Below are positions 15,805 to 24,486 of a DNA stretch of 46,922 nucleotides, in pieces (within the stretch, counting starts at the first letter, position 1; every line of letters starts with the position of its first letter). The position numbers were made by a program, and so were the translations under genes. The notes beneath the pieces are model-generated. The model had not been told where the DNA came from. It did no database searches and saw only the letters and a list, made by a program, of their open reading frames with translations. The stretch covers positions 1 through 46,922 of the forward strand of contig NZ_VKGK01000040.1 in the NCBI RefSeq assembly GCF_007197645.1, in the 5' to 3' direction. The DNA is from Shewanella hanedai. Lineage in GTDB: Bacteria > Pseudomonadota > Gammaproteobacteria > Enterobacterales > Shewanellaceae.

Positions 15805-16311
15805 TTAACCTCGAATTTCATTAACATTCAGGCCACGCTTAGCTGCAATTTGTGATGGTGACTTCATGTGCACCAACGCATCTACAGTTGCGCGAACGAT
15901 GTTAATCGGGTTAGTAGAACCGTATGCTTTTGACAGAACGTTATGAACGCCTGCTACTTCCAATACGGCACGCATTGCGCCACCGGCAATAATACCGGTA
16001 CCGTCTGATGCTGGTTGCATGTAAACACGCGATCCAGTGTGACGGCCCTTTACAGGGTGGTGCAGAGTACCATTGTTCAATTCAACAGAAACGATGTTAC
16101 GACGAGCTTTTTCCATCGCTTTCTGAATTGCTGCTGGTACTTCACGCGCTTTACCATAGCCAAAACCAACTTTACCATTACCATCACCGACTACAGTTAG
16201 TGCAGTGAAGCTAAAGATACGTCCGCCTTTAACTACTTTTGAAACACGATTCACTGCAACTAACTTCTCTTGCAGATCATCTTTTTGTTGTTGAGCTTCG
16301 AATTTAGCCAT
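15805..16311 (-). CDS. rpsE: 30S ribosomal protein S5
   Basis: S5 is a decoding-fidelity and translocation protein at the mRNA entry site, with a loop that forms part of the spectinomycin pocket. The 168-residue product begins MAKFEAQQQKDDLQEKLVAV. The loop VVKGGRIFSFTALTVVGDG is intact. Two in-frame ATGs lie just upstream (16320 and 16317). The start chosen leaves about nine bases after the AAGGA ribosome-binding site and matches the family start. Confidence 0.96.
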   Translation of the reverse strand: MAKFEAQQQKDDLQEKLVAVNRVSKVVKGGRIFSFTALTVVGDGNGKVGFGYGKAREVPAAIQKAMEKARRNIVSVELNNGTLHHPVKGRHTGSRVYMQPASDGTGIIAGGAMRAVLEVAGVHNVLSKAYGSTNPINIVRATVDALVHMKSPSQIAAKRGLNVNEIRG

Positions 16312-16323
16312 TTTCATCATTCC

Positions 16324-16674
16324 TTAGAACTTGAGGCCAGCTTCACGAGCGGCGTCTGCTAATGCAGCTACACGTCCATGATACTTGAAACCGGAACGAT
16401 CGAATGCAACTACAGTAACGCCTTTTTCGATAGCGCGTTCAGCAACGGTTTTACCCACTACTTTAGCGGCATCAACGTTGCCAGTGTATTTTAGTTGCTC
16501 AGTTACCGATTTCTCAGCAGTCGAAGCTGACGCCAATACCTGTGAATCAGGACTAATTACCTGAGCATAGGTGTGACGTGGTGTACGATGTACAACCAGA
16601 CGATTAACGCCCAGCTCTTGGATCTTCTTACGGGCGCGTAGTGCGCGGCGTAAGCGAGATGTTTTCTTATCCAT
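16324..16674 (-). CDS. rplR: 50S ribosomal protein L18
   Basis: L18 binds 5S rRNA together with L5 and helps dock it in the central protuberance. The 116-residue product has a basic N-terminus (MDKKTSRLRRALRARKK), the RLVVHRTPRHTYAQVI strand and the C-terminal FDRSGFKYHGRVAALADAAR signature. It begins ten bases after rplF. Confidence 0.98.
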   Translation of the reverse strand: MDKKTSRLRRALRARKKIQELGVNRLVVHRTPRHTYAQVISPDSQVLASASTAEKSVTEQLKYTGNVDAAKVVGKTVAERAIEKGVTVVAFDRSGFKYHGRVAALADAAREAGLKF

Positions 16675-16684
16675 ATCGCGTTAC

Positions 16685-17215
16685 CTACTTCTTCTTAGCC
16701 TCTTTACGACGTACTTGTTCGTCAGCATAGCGAACACCTTTACCTTTGTAAGGCTCTGGTGGACGGTAACCGCGAATCTCTGCTGCGACTTGTCCAACAA
16801 GCTGCTTATCAGTACCAGAAAGTACGATTTCAGTTTGTGATGGACAAACAGCTGTAACGCCGTCTGGGAGTTCATGTACTAGTGGGTGTGAAAAACCTAG
16901 AGTTAAATCAACGCCTTTACCAGCGATTTTCGCACGGTAACCGACACCAACTAACTGTAGCTTCTTTTCAAAACCAGCAGTAACACCAACAACCATATTG
17001 TTGATTAGAGCTCGAGCTGTACCCGCTTGAGCGGCAGTTTTCACGCCTTCAACTGGGTTACACTTGATTTCATTGTTTTCAACAACAATAGAAACTTCAG
17101 TGTTAATCACTCGAGTCAAACTACCTTTAGTACCTTTTACGGTGATAGTTTGTTCGTTTAAAGTCACTTCTACGCCTGCAGGAATAGCGACTGGTGCTTT
17201 TGCGACACGAGACAT
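16685..17215 (-). CDS. rplF: 50S ribosomal protein L6
   Basis: L6 lies near the GTPase centre and sarcin-ricin loop. The 176-residue product has two duplicated alpha/beta domains (about 1-80 and 81-176), starts MSRVAKAPVAIPAGVEVTLN and ends with the signature IRGYRPPEPYKGKGVRYADE and a lysine-rich tail. It begins 11 bases after rpsH. Confidence 0.98.
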   Translation of the reverse strand: MSRVAKAPVAIPAGVEVTLNEQTITVKGTKGSLTRVINTEVSIVVENNEIKCNPVEGVKTAAQAGTARALINNMVVGVTAGFEKKLQLVGVGYRAKIAGKGVDLTLGFSHPLVHELPDGVTAVCPSQTEIVLSGTDKQLVGQVAAEIRGYRPPEPYKGKGVRYADEQVRRKEAKKK

Positions 17216-17226
17216 TGCTTGCTCCT

Positions 17227-17619
17227 TTATGCTACGTAGCAGATAACTTCCCCGCCCATGCCATTTTGGCGGGCAGTACGATCAGTCATCAAACCTTTAG
17301 AAGTGGATACAATTGCGACACCCAAACCGCCCATAACCTTTGGAAGTTCGTCTTTACCTTTGTAAATACGAAGACCAGGACGGCTAACGCGCTGGATAGT
17401 CTCAACGACTGGCTGACCTTGGAAATACTTTAACGTAATTTCAAGAACAGGCTTGGCTTCATCTGCTACGGCGTAGTCAGCAATATACCCTTCTTCTTTA
17501 AGCGTTTTCGCGATAGCGATTTTTAGCTTAGCAGAAGGCATAGATACTGATACGTGTTTAGCAGCTTGGCCATTACGAATACGGGTTAACATATCCGCTA
17601 TAGGATCTTGCATGCTCAT
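17227..17619 (-). CDS. rpsH: 30S ribosomal protein S8
   Basis: S8 binds the central domain of 16S rRNA early in assembly and is the translational repressor of the spc operon in E. coli. The 130-residue product starts MSMQDPIADMLTRIRNGQ and ends with the signature STSKGLMTDRTARQNGMGGE. It lies 25 bases after rpsN. Confidence 0.98.
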   Translation of the reverse strand: MSMQDPIADMLTRIRNGQAAKHVSVSMPSAKLKIAIAKTLKEEGYIADYAVADEAKPVLEITLKYFQGQPVVETIQRVSRPGLRIYKGKDELPKVMGGLGVAIVSTSKGLMTDRTARQNGMGGEVICYVA

Positions 17620-17644
17620 ATAAGCTTACTCCGTGACAAGGTGT

Positions 17645-17950
17645 TTACCAGCTGGCCTTACGTAGGCCAGGAACTTCACCGCGCATAGTTGCTTCACGTA
17701 ATTTAATACGGCTAAGGCCGAATTTACGTAAATAACCATGTGGGCGACCAGTTTGACTACAACGATTACGCTGACGCGCTGCGCTAGAGTCACGTGGTAG
17801 ACCTTGCAACTTAAGAACTGCATCCCAACGATCTTCATCAGAAGTTGTTGGATTGCTAATGATAGCCTTAAGAGCTAGACGCTTTTCAGCGAACTTAGCC
17901 ACGAGCTTGGCACGTTTTACTTCACGTGCTTTCATTGAACTTTTTGCCAT
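17645..17950 (-). CDS. rpsN: 30S ribosomal protein S14 (zinc-independent form)
   Basis: S14 is a late 30S head protein. The 101-residue product starts MAKSSMKAREVKRAKLVAKF and ends with LSRIKLREATMRGEVPGLRKASW. The RNRCSQTGRPHGYLRKFG core has a single cysteine, so this is the long, zinc-free type. An ATG 22 codons upstream is in frame but would overlap rplE by 56 bases and lacks the family start. The chosen start lies ten bases past the rplE stop. Confidence 0.97.
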   Translation of the reverse strand: MAKSSMKAREVKRAKLVAKFAEKRLALKAIISNPTTSDEDRWDAVLKLQGLPRDSSAARQRNRCSQTGRPHGYLRKFGLSRIKLREATMRGEVPGLRKASW

Positions 17951-17960
17951 TACGCTACCC

Positions 17961-18500
17961 TTATTTCTTGAATGGGAAGTTAAAGGCTTCAAGCAGAGCT
18001 CGGCCTTCTTCGTCATTCTTCGCAGAAGTAGTGATCACAATATCCATACCGCGGATCTTATCGATTTTATCGTATTGGATCTCAGGAAAGATAATCTGCT
18101 CACGTACGCCCATTGCGTAGTTACCACGGCCATCGAACGACTTAGCGCTCATACCACGGAAATCACGAATACGCGGGATTGCGATATCAACTAAACGCTC
18201 TAAGAATTCCCACATACGCTCACCGCGCAGTGTAACCTTACAGCCTATCGGGTAGCCTTCACGGATTTTAAAACCAGCAACTGACTTACGAGCTACAGTC
18301 ACTACTGGCTTTTGACCAGCGATAGCAGTCATGTCACGAAGCGCATGCTCCATAACCTTCTTATCTGCTACTGCTTCGCCAACACCCATGTTTAGGGTGA
18401 TTTTCTCAATCCGAGGGACTTGCATGACACTGGTATATCCAAACTTCTTTAAAAGTTCAGGGCTAACAGTCTCTTGATATTTATCATGCAGTTTCGCCAT
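17961..18500 (-). CDS. rplE: 50S ribosomal protein L5
   Basis: L5 binds 5S rRNA and P-site tRNA at the central protuberance. The 179-residue product starts MAKLHDKYQETVSPELLKKF and contains the conserved IEKITLNMGVGEA segment and GRGNYAMGVREQIIFPEI. Its ribosome-binding region in E. coli spc mRNA is where S8 represses; I could not resolve an S8 site by eye. It begins 12 bases after rplX. Confidence 0.98.
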   Translation of the reverse strand: MAKLHDKYQETVSPELLKKFGYTSVMQVPRIEKITLNMGVGEAVADKKVMEHALRDMTAIAGQKPVVTVARKSVAGFKIREGYPIGCKVTLRGERMWEFLERLVDIAIPRIRDFRGMSAKSFDGRGNYAMGVREQIIFPEIQYDKIDKIRGMDIVITTSAKNDEEGRALLEAFNFPFKK

Positions 18501-18512
18501 CGTTTACTCCAA

Positions 18513-18827
18513 TTACTTAACGAGTTCACTGTTCGACTTAAAGAAACGGACTTTTTGGCCGTCTTCAAATCGGAAACCAACGCGATCAGCTTTGCCAGTG
18601 GCAGAGTTGAAAAGCGCTACGTTTGATGCTTGTATCGGTGCTTCTTGCTCAATAATACCGCCAGCTACGCCCAATTGTGGGTTTGGCTTCTGGTGTTTCT
18701 TGACAAGATTAATGCCTTCAACAATTAACTTACCAGTAGGAAGAACCTGAGAAACTTTTGCACGTTTCCCTTTATCTTTGCCCGCTAGTACGATTACTTC
18801 GTCTTCACGACGGATTTTAGCTGCCAT
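18513..18827 (-). CDS. rplX: 50S ribosomal protein L24
   Basis: L24 initiates 50S assembly and lies by the exit tunnel. The 104-residue product has an N-terminal KOW motif (DEVIVLAGKDKGKRAKVSQV, about 8-27) and the KKHQKPNPQLGVAGGIIEQEAPI signature split across residues 43-65. It lies 11 bases after rplN. Confidence 0.98.
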   Translation of the reverse strand: MAAKIRREDEVIVLAGKDKGKRAKVSQVLPTGKLIVEGINLVKKHQKPNPQLGVAGGIIEQEAPIQASNVALFNSATGKADRVGFRFEDGQKVRFFKSNSELVK

Positions 18828-18838
18828 TTTAAGCTCCT

Positions 18839-19207
18839 TTACAGTACTTCAGGGGCCAGAGAAACAATTTTCATAAATTGTTCTGTACGCAATTCACGCG
18901 TCACTGGGCCAAAAATACGAGTACCAATCGGTGCATTGTTTGCGTTAAGCAAAACAGCTGCGTTCCGATCGAAGCGAATGACAGAACCGTCTGGACGACG
19001 AACGCCTTTCTTAGTGCGAACTACAACCGCGCTATAAACATCACCTTTCTTCGCTTTACCGCGAGGAATAGCTTCTTTAACAGAAACCTTAATGATGTCG
19101 CCGATACCGGCATAACGACGGTGAGATCCACCTAAGACCTTAATACACTGAACTCTACGAGCGCCACTGTTACAGGCCACATCTAGAGTAGATTGCATCT
19201 GGATCAT
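18839..19207 (-). CDS. rplN: 50S ribosomal protein L14
   Basis: L14 forms intersubunit bridges B5 and B8. The 122-residue product starts MIQMQSTLDVACNSGARRVQ and shows the VKKGVRRPDGS-type loop (TKKGVRRPDGSVIRFDRNA) and the GTRIFGPVTRELR signature. It is the first gene of the spc operon, preceded by a promoter-like sequence and the S10 operon terminator. Confidence 0.98.
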   Translation of the reverse strand: MIQMQSTLDVACNSGARRVQCIKVLGGSHRRYAGIGDIIKVSVKEAIPRGKAKKGDVYSAVVVRTKKGVRRPDGSVIRFDRNAAVLLNANNAPIGTRIFGPVTRELRTEQFMKIVSLAPEVL

Positions 19208-19265
19208 TGTAAATGCTCCGCTAACGTTACTTCACACCCCTAAATTTGGGGCTACTATTTGACCT

Positions 19266-19306
19266 AATTTTGACAGTAATTTAGTCAAAATTGGCGCGCA
19301 AGTATA
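19266..19306 (-). promoter_or_regulatory. Candidate spc operon promoter and leader hairpin
   Basis: On the minus strand TATACT (19301-19306) is followed by the GC-rich TGCGCGCC, which resembles a stringently controlled promoter. No good -35 is visible at 16-18 bp. Immediately downstream AATTTTGAC and GTCAAAATT (19266-19274 and 19284-19292) form a 9 bp stem at the start of the predicted rplN leader. Confidence 0.5.
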
Positions 19307-19341
19307 ACACCCGTTTTTAGGAATAGATAGTGTTTAAATAA

Positions 19342-19367
19342 AAACGGCTCCGAGGTAGGAGCCGTTT
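19342..19367 (-). terminator. Terminator of the S10 operon
   Basis: AAACGGCTCC and GGAGCCGTTT form a perfect 10 bp stem with a six-base loop. On the minus strand it continues TTATTT. It lies 18 bases past the rpsQ stop. Confidence 0.88.
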
Positions 19368-19385
19368 CGGAAAAACTTAATAAAA

Positions 19386-19634
19386 TTAAGCTTTATTGAT
19401 TACTTCAACCAGAGTCCAAGACTTAGTCTTAGACAGCGGACGGCATTCGCGAATAGTCACGAGATCGCCATCATTACACTGATTTTGTTCGTCATGTGCA
19501 TGGATCTTAGTAGTGCGCTTAAGGTACTTCCCGTATAAAGGATGCTTAACCTTACGCTCAATAGCTACAGTGATAGACTTGTCCATCTTGTTGCTAAGTA
19601 CACGACCCTGCAAAGTACGGATATTATCAGACAT
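19386..19634 (-). CDS. rpsQ: 30S ribosomal protein S17
   Basis: S17 is an early 16S-binding OB-fold protein. The 82-residue product has IRTLQGRVLSNKMDKSITVA and the C-terminal signature GDLVTIRECRPLSKTKSW. It is the last S10-operon gene; its ATG shares one base with the rpmC stop (TAATG). Confidence 0.98.
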   Translation of the reverse strand: MSDNIRTLQGRVLSNKMDKSITVAIERKVKHPLYGKYLKRTTKIHAHDEQNQCNDGDLVTIRECRPLSKTKSWTLVEVINKA

Positions 19635-19819
19635 TATGCACCCGCCTTAGAAGTAATAATGGTCTTAACGCGCGCAATGTTACGACGCACGATTTTAAGC
19701 TGATGAGTTTGAGTCAACTGACCAGTGGCGTGTTGCATACGCAGATTAAACTGCTCACGCAGCAGACCAAGCAGTTCAGCGTTCAATTCTTCAACGCTCT
19801 TTTCTGTTAGTTCGCTCAT
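19634..19819 (-). CDS. rpmC: 50S ribosomal protein L29
   Basis: L29 lies at the exit site beside L23. The 61-residue helical-hairpin protein shows the [16 protein letters not shown] signature (about 20-35) and [13 protein letters not shown]. Both junctions are TAATG overlaps (with rplP upstream and rpsQ downstream), so the three genes are translationally coupled. Confidence 0.97.
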
Positions 19820-20229
19820 TACATCACCGTCTTAGTTACAAAGGTAGTCTTAAGAGGTAGTTTGGCAGAAGCAAGGGCGAAAGCTTCACGAGCTAACTCC
19901 TCTGATACACCATCCATCTCATAAAGAACCTTACCTGGTTGAATCTGGGCAACCCAGTACTCAACGTTACCCTTACCTTTACCCATACGCACTTCAAGAG
20001 GCTTAGAGGTAATTGGCTTATCAGGGAAAACGCGGATCCAGATTTGACCTTGACGTTTAATGTGACGTGTCATAGCACGACGCGCAGCTTCGATCTGACG
20101 CGCAGTCAAACGACCACGACCAACAGCTTTCAGACCGAAATCACCGAAGCTAACTTCAGTGCCGTTCGCAAGTCCGCGGTTGCGGCCCTTGAACATTTTG
20201 CGAAACTTAGTTCGTTTTGGTTGCAGCAT
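19819..20229 (-). CDS. rplP: 50S ribosomal protein L16
   Basis: L16 organises the A-site region of the peptidyl transferase centre. The 136-residue product starts [19 protein letters not shown] and contains the [20 protein letters not shown] and [12 protein letters not shown] blocks, whose arginine preceding MGKG is the residue hydroxylated in E. coli. It begins 11 bases after rpsC. Confidence 0.98.
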
Positions 20230-20240
20230 TGCCAGCTCTC

Positions 20241-20930
20241 CTATTTACCGCGAGGCTTACGCTTCGGCTGCTGTTTCGGCTCTTCATGCACAGGTAGCAC
20301 GCCGTCTAGAACTTCACCTTTGAAGACCCAAACTTTGACGCCAATCACACCGTATTGAGTGTGACTTTCTGCAGTAGAATAGTCGATATCAGCACGCAGT
20401 GTATGCAAAGGTACGCGACCTTCACGATACCACTCAGAACGCGCAATCTCAGCACCGCCTAGACGGCCGCCAACTTGAACCTTGATACCTTTAGCACCAA
20501 GACGCATTGCATTTTGTACCGCGCGCTTCATAGCACGACGGAACATAACACGACGCTCTAGCTGCGAAGCGATGCCTTCGGCAACAAGCTTAGCATCTAG
20601 CTCAGGCTTACGAATCTCAGCAATGTTAATTTGAGCTGGTAAACCAGTTAGCTTAGCAACTGCGTTGCGTAGCTTCTCAACGTCTTCGCCTTTCTTACCA
20701 ATCACAACACCTGGACGGGCAGTGTGAATAGTTACGCGAATACTCTTAGCTGGACGCTCGATAACAATTTTAGAGACAGAAGCTTGCTTAAGGTTCTTTT
20801 CAAGAAACTTACGCACTTCACTGTCACTAGTTAAGTTATTGGCATAGTCTGACTTGTCAGCGTACCATGTCGAGATCCAAGGCTTAGTGATACCCAGACG
20901 GATACCATTAGGATGTACTTTCTGTCCCAT
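20241..20930 (-). CDS. rpsC: 30S ribosomal protein S3
   Basis: S3 forms the mRNA entry channel with S4 and S5 and contributes to its helicase activity. The 229-residue product starts MGQKVHPNGIRLGITKPWIS. It has a KH domain with the motif VVIGKKGEDVEKLR (about 75-88) and a C-terminal domain with RLGGAEIARSEWYREGRVPL, ending in a basic tail. It lies nine bases after rplV. Confidence 0.98.
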   Translation of the reverse strand: MGQKVHPNGIRLGITKPWISTWYADKSDYANNLTSDSEVRKFLEKNLKQASVSKIVIERPAKSIRVTIHTARPGVVIGKKGEDVEKLRNAVAKLTGLPAQINIAEIRKPELDAKLVAEGIASQLERRVMFRRAMKRAVQNAMRLGAKGIKVQVGGRLGGAEIARSEWYREGRVPLHTLRADIDYSTAESHTQYGVIGVKVWVFKGEVLDGVLPVHEEPKQQPKRKPRGK

Positions 20931-20939
20931 TTCTAACTC

Positions 20940-21272
20940 CTAGCGATCTGATACAACCACAGTAATGTGGCTGGTACGCTTGATTATGCGATCAGCACGG
21001 CCTTTGGCACGTGGCATGATACGCTTCATAGTTGGACCTTCATCGATCATAATGGCTCCAACTCTTAACTCGTCAATGTCAGCACCTTCATTGTGCTCAG
21101 CATTAGCGATAGCAGAGTCCAGTACTTTTTTAACAAGTACTGCAGCTTTTTTAGGGCTGAAAGTTAATATTTCGAGAGCCTTAGCAACAGGCAGTCCACG
21201 GATTTGATCTGCAACCAAACGACACTTCTGAGGCGACGTACGGGCAAAACGATGTTTAGCTAAAACTTCCAT
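20940..21272 (-). CDS. rplV: 50S ribosomal protein L22
   Basis: L22 lines the exit tunnel with L4; its hairpin tip is a site of macrolide resistance changes. The 110-residue product has [20 protein letters not shown] near the N-terminus and the extended hairpin with [18 protein letters not shown] (about 80-97), which looks complete. It begins 15 bases after rpsS. Confidence 0.98.
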
Positions 21273-21287
21273 CTTATTCCTCCCGTT

Positions 21288-21566
21288 CTATCGCTTCTTC
21301 GCTTTCTTATCTGCAGCATGGCCGCGATAAGTGCGCGTTGGTGAAAACTCACCAAGCTTGTGGCCGATCATTTCGTCAGTTACGAACACAGGTACGTGCT
21401 GACGACCATTATGGACAGCGATGGTCAACCCAATCATATTAGGGATGATCATAGAGCGACGAGACCAAGTCTTAATAGGCTTCTTGTCTCCCGCTTCCAT
21501 CGCTTTCTCTACCTTCTTCAGCAAGTGTAGGTCAATGAATGGACCTTTCTTGAGAGAACGTGGCAT
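21288..21566 (-). CDS. rpsS: 30S ribosomal protein S19
   Basis: S19 lies in the 30S head next to S13. The 92-residue product starts MPRSLKKGPFIDLHLLKKVE, keeps TWSRRSMIIPNMIGLTIAVH and the signature MIGHKLGEFSPTRTYRGH. It begins 11 bases after rplB. Confidence 0.98.
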   Translation of the reverse strand: MPRSLKKGPFIDLHLLKKVEKAMEAGDKKPIKTWSRRSMIIPNMIGLTIAVHNGRQHVPVFVTDEMIGHKLGEFSPTRTYRGHAADKKAKKR

Positions 21567-21577
21567 GGCGAATCCTC

Positions 21578-22405
21578 TTACTTTTTATTGCGACGACGTA
21601 CAATGTACTGGTCGGTGCGTTTGTTACTACGAGTCTTATAACCCTTAGTTGGGACACCCCATGGAGATACTGGATGACGGCCACCCGAAGTACGGCCTTC
21701 ACCACCACCATGTGGATGGTCTACTGGGTTCATTGCAACACCACGTACTGTAGGGCGTATGCCTCTCCAGCGATTAGCACCTGCTTTGCCTAACTGGCGT
21801 AGCATATGCTCGGCGTTACCAACTTCACCCATTGTCGCGCGGCAATCAACCGGTACTTTACGCATTTCGCCAGAGCGAAGACGTAGAGTAGCGTATTCGC
21901 CATCACGAGCAACAACTTGCACATAAGTACCTGCTGAACGAGCGATCTGAGCACCTTTACCAGGCTTCATTTCAACTGCGTGTACAACACTACCTACTGG
22001 GATGTTGCGTAATGGCAAAGCGTTACCCACTTTGATTTCAGCATCGATACCAGACTGGATCTTATCACCAGCTTTCATGCCTTTAGCGGCAAGAATATAA
22101 CGACGCTCACCATCAGCATACAAAACAAGTGCGATGTTAGCTGTGCGGTTTGGATCATATTCCAAACGCTCAACTTTTCCAGGAATACCGTCTTTGGTTC
22201 GTTTAAAATCCATAATACGGTAATGCTGCTTGTGTCCACCACCTATGTGACGAACAGTGATACGGCCAGTATTGTTACGGCCACCACTTTTTGACTTCTT
22301 AGCCAACAGCCCAGCAAAAGGTTTACCCTTATGCAGGTCAGTATTCACCACTTTAACAACGTGGCGACGACCAGCAGAAGTTGGCTTACACTTAATAATT
22401 GCCAT
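21578..22405 (-). CDS. rplB: 50S ribosomal protein L2
   Basis: L2 is needed for subunit association and peptidyl transferase activity. The 275-residue product starts MAIIKCKPTSAGRRHVVKV and ends with the PVDHPHGGGEGRTSGGRHPV block, whose histidine is implicated in the active site region. A longer frame beginning 16 codons upstream would overlap rplW; the chosen start has GGAGAA upstream and matches the family. Confidence 0.97.
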   Translation of the reverse strand: MAIIKCKPTSAGRRHVVKVVNTDLHKGKPFAGLLAKKSKSGGRNNTGRITVRHIGGGHKQHYRIMDFKRTKDGIPGKVERLEYDPNRTANIALVLYADGERRYILAAKGMKAGDKIQSGIDAEIKVGNALPLRNIPVGSVVHAVEMKPGKGAQIARSAGTYVQVVARDGEYATLRLRSGEMRKVPVDCRATMGEVGNAEHMLRQLGKAGANRWRGIRPTVRGVAMNPVDHPHGGGEGRTSGGRHPVSPWGVPTKGYKTRSNKRTDQYIVRRRNKK

Positions 22406-22421
22406 GATAATTCTCCTTTGC

Positions 22422-22721
22422 TTACTCAGCGCCGACGAAATCGATTTCAGCACCGGCAGCTAGAGTAACATAGGCTTTCTTCCAATCTACACGACGACCC
22501 ATACGGGCACCGGTACGCTTGGTCTTACCTTTGTTAACTAGAGTGCGAACTGAATCAACTTCAACTTCGAACAATTGAGCGACTGCAGCTTTAACTTCAG
22601 CTTTAGTTGCGTCTATAGCTACACGGAAAACTACCGTGTTGTTATTTTCTGCACAAACAGTACTCTTTTCAGAGATATGCGGTGCAAGAATAACTTTTAG
22701 CAAACGTTCTTGGCTTATCAT
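22422..22721 (-). CDS. rplW: 50S ribosomal protein L23
   Basis: L23 sits at the exit port and docks trigger factor and SRP. The 99-residue product starts MISQERLLKVILAPHISEKS and has the TKAEVKAAVAQLFEVEVDSV core. It overlaps the rplD stop by four bases (ATGA) and lies 16 bases before rplB. Confidence 0.98.
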   Translation of the reverse strand: MISQERLLKVILAPHISEKSTVCAENNNTVVFRVAIDATKAEVKAAVAQLFEVEVDSVRTLVNKGKTKRTGARMGRRVDWKKAYVTLAAGAEIDFVGAE

Positions 22722-23323
22722 CCCAGCATCTCCTCGATTTGCTTAACAGCATCGGCAGTTACTAGTACTTTGTTGAACGCGATAAGGCTAACTGGATCAA
22801 TACCAGCAACATCACGAACGTCAACTTTGTACAAGTTACGAGCAGCTAAGAACAAGTTCTCGTCAATTTCTGGAGTAACAATCAACACGTCTTCCAGGTT
22901 CATTTCAGCCAATTTAGCTTTCAGCTCTTTAGTTTTAGGAGCTTCAACTGTAAATGACTCAACCACGATTAGACGGTCTTGACGTACCAATTCAGAGAAA
23001 ATGCTTTTCAGCGCTCCACGGTACATCTTTTTGTTAACTTTTTGGCTATGGTCTTGTGTTTTAGCAGCGAATGTTACGCCACCGCCACGCCAGATTGGGC
23101 CTTTAACAGTACCGGCACGAGCTCGGCCAGTACCTTTTTGGCGCCATGGCTTTTTGCCAGAACCAATAACTTCTGCGCGAGTTTTCTGAGCACGAGTGCC
23201 CTGACGCGCGTTTGCAGCATATGCTACAACTACCTGATGAACCAGTGCTTCATTAAAGTCACGGCCGAAGGTAGTTTCGGAAACTTCAAGAGCACTTTGT
23301 GCGTCTTTCAATACCAATTCCAT
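22718..23323 (-). CDS. rplD: 50S ribosomal protein L4
   Basis: L4 is an exit-tunnel protein and, in E. coli, the autoregulator of the S10 operon at both transcription and translation. The 201-residue product contains the tunnel loop with GSGKKPWRQKGTGRARAGT (about 52-70) and the GGGVTFAAKTQDHSQKVNKK block. The S10-type leader ahead of rpsJ (24342-24393) is its presumed target. It begins 16 bases after rplC. Confidence 0.98.
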   Translation of the reverse strand: MELVLKDAQSALEVSETTFGRDFNEALVHQVVVAYAANARQGTRAQKTRAEVIGSGKKPWRQKGTGRARAGTVKGPIWRGGGVTFAAKTQDHSQKVNKKMYRGALKSIFSELVRQDRLIVVESFTVEAPKTKELKAKLAEMNLEDVLIVTPEIDENLFLAARNLYKVDVRDVAGIDPVSLIAFNKVLVTADAVKQIEEMLG

Positions 23324-23339
23324 TACTATCTCCTCAGAC

Positions 23340-23978
23340 CTAAGCTTTAACGGCAGGTTTGATGATCAGGTTGCCATTTGTGGCTCCCGGAACAGCACCC
23401 TTAACCAATAGCAAGTTACGCTCAACATCTACACGGATTACGTCTAGATTTTGAGTGGTAACACGCTCTGCACCCATGTGGCCTGACATTTTCTTACCTT
23501 TGAAAACGCGACCAGGTGTTTGGTTTTGACCAATAGAACCGTTGGATCTATGTGAAAGTGAGTTACCGTGAGTTGCATCTTGAGTAGCGAAATTCCAGCG
23601 CTTAATACCGCCTTGGAAGCCCTTACCTTTAGATTGACCAGTTACATCAACTTTCGCAACATCTGCGAAGATATCAACATTTAGCTCAGCACCGACTACA
23701 ATGTCAGCACCTTCATCATCTGCCAAACGCACTTCCCACAAACCACGACCGGCTTCTACGCCAGCCTTAGCAAAGTGACCTGCTTCTGGCTTATTGATGC
23801 GATTAGCTTTTTTAGTACCAGTAGTTACTTGAAGAGCGCGGTATCCGTCAGTCTCTAAGGTTCTCACCTGAGTTACGCGGTTAGCTGCGATTTCAATTAC
23901 TGTTACTGGGATAGAAGCACCATCTTCAGTGAAGATGCGTGTCATACCCACTTTACGACCGATAAGACCGATAGCCAT
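23340..23978 (-). CDS. rplC: 50S ribosomal protein L3
   Basis: L3 initiates 50S assembly and reaches toward the peptidyl transferase centre. The 212-residue product starts MAIGLIGRKVGMTRIFTEDG and has the central loop GSIGQNQTPGRVFKGKKMSG, including the glutamine that is methylated in E. coli. It lies 24 bases after rpsJ. Confidence 0.98.
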   Translation of the reverse strand: MAIGLIGRKVGMTRIFTEDGASIPVTVIEIAANRVTQVRTLETDGYRALQVTTGTKKANRINKPEAGHFAKAGVEAGRGLWEVRLADDEGADIVVGAELNVDIFADVAKVDVTGQSKGKGFQGGIKRWNFATQDATHGNSLSHRSNGSIGQNQTPGRVFKGKKMSGHMGAERVTTQNLDVIRVDVERNLLLVKGAVPGATNGNLIIKPAVKA

Positions 23979-24002
23979 CTCTCAAACCTCTTCTAAGCTC
24001 AA

Positions 24003-24314
24003 TTAACCCAAGCTAATTTGAACGTCAACACCAGCAGCAAGATCAAGACGCATAAGCGCATCTACAGTCTTTTCAGTTGGCTCAACGATATCAACAAGAC
24101 GCTTATGAGTACGAAGTTCGTACTGATCACGCGCATCTTTATTAACGTGTGGAGAAGTCAAAATGGTATAACGTTCTTTACGCGTTGGAAGTGGAATTGG
24201 ACCACGAACCTGTGCGCCTGTACGCTTAGCAGTTTCAACGATTTCCGCAGTAGATTGATCGATCAGACGATGATCAAATCCTTTTAAGCGGATACGGATT
24301 CTTTGGTTCTGCAT
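24003..24314 (-). CDS. rpsJ: 30S ribosomal protein S10 (NusE)
   Basis: S10 is a 30S head protein and, as NusE, forms the boxA-binding antitermination complex with NusB and couples to NusG. The 103-residue product begins MQNQRIRIRLKGFDHRLIDQ and contains TGAQVRGPIPLPTRKERYTI and the ELRTHKRLVDIVEPT signature. It is first in the S10 operon, with GGAGCTC about ten bases upstream and a leader of about 165 nt. Confidence 0.98.
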   Translation of the reverse strand: MQNQRIRIRLKGFDHRLIDQSTAEIVETAKRTGAQVRGPIPLPTRKERYTILTSPHVNKDARDQYELRTHKRLVDIVEPTEKTVDALMRLDLAAGVDVQISLG

Positions 24315-24341
24315 TGACCAGAGCTCCTAAAATGGACACAT

Positions 24342-24393
24342 AAAAAATCACCCTCTAGCTTCTTCATATTAGAAAAGCAGAGCGAGATGATTT
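24342..24393 (-). promoter_or_regulatory. S10 leader attenuator hairpin (L4 target)
   Basis: On the minus strand AAATCATC, CTCT and GCTT pair with AAGC, AGAG and GGTGATTT around a loop. A run of T residues follows at the base of the stem, about 30 nt before rpsJ. Its position, long bulged stem and U-tract resemble the E. coli S10 leader hairpin at which L4 stimulates termination. L4 control here is inferred. Confidence 0.65.
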
Positions 24394-24486
24394 AACCGTT
24401 CGACTCACAATCGGAGCCGCTGTATTTTTAACGTCAAACCTTACGGCAAGACAAAGTATTTCGCCTAATGGTTAAGGCGAGGAGGT

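Noticed and set aside
17951..18016. Longer S14 start
   Set aside because: The extension overlaps rplE and does not resemble S14; the ATG at 17950 matches the family start.
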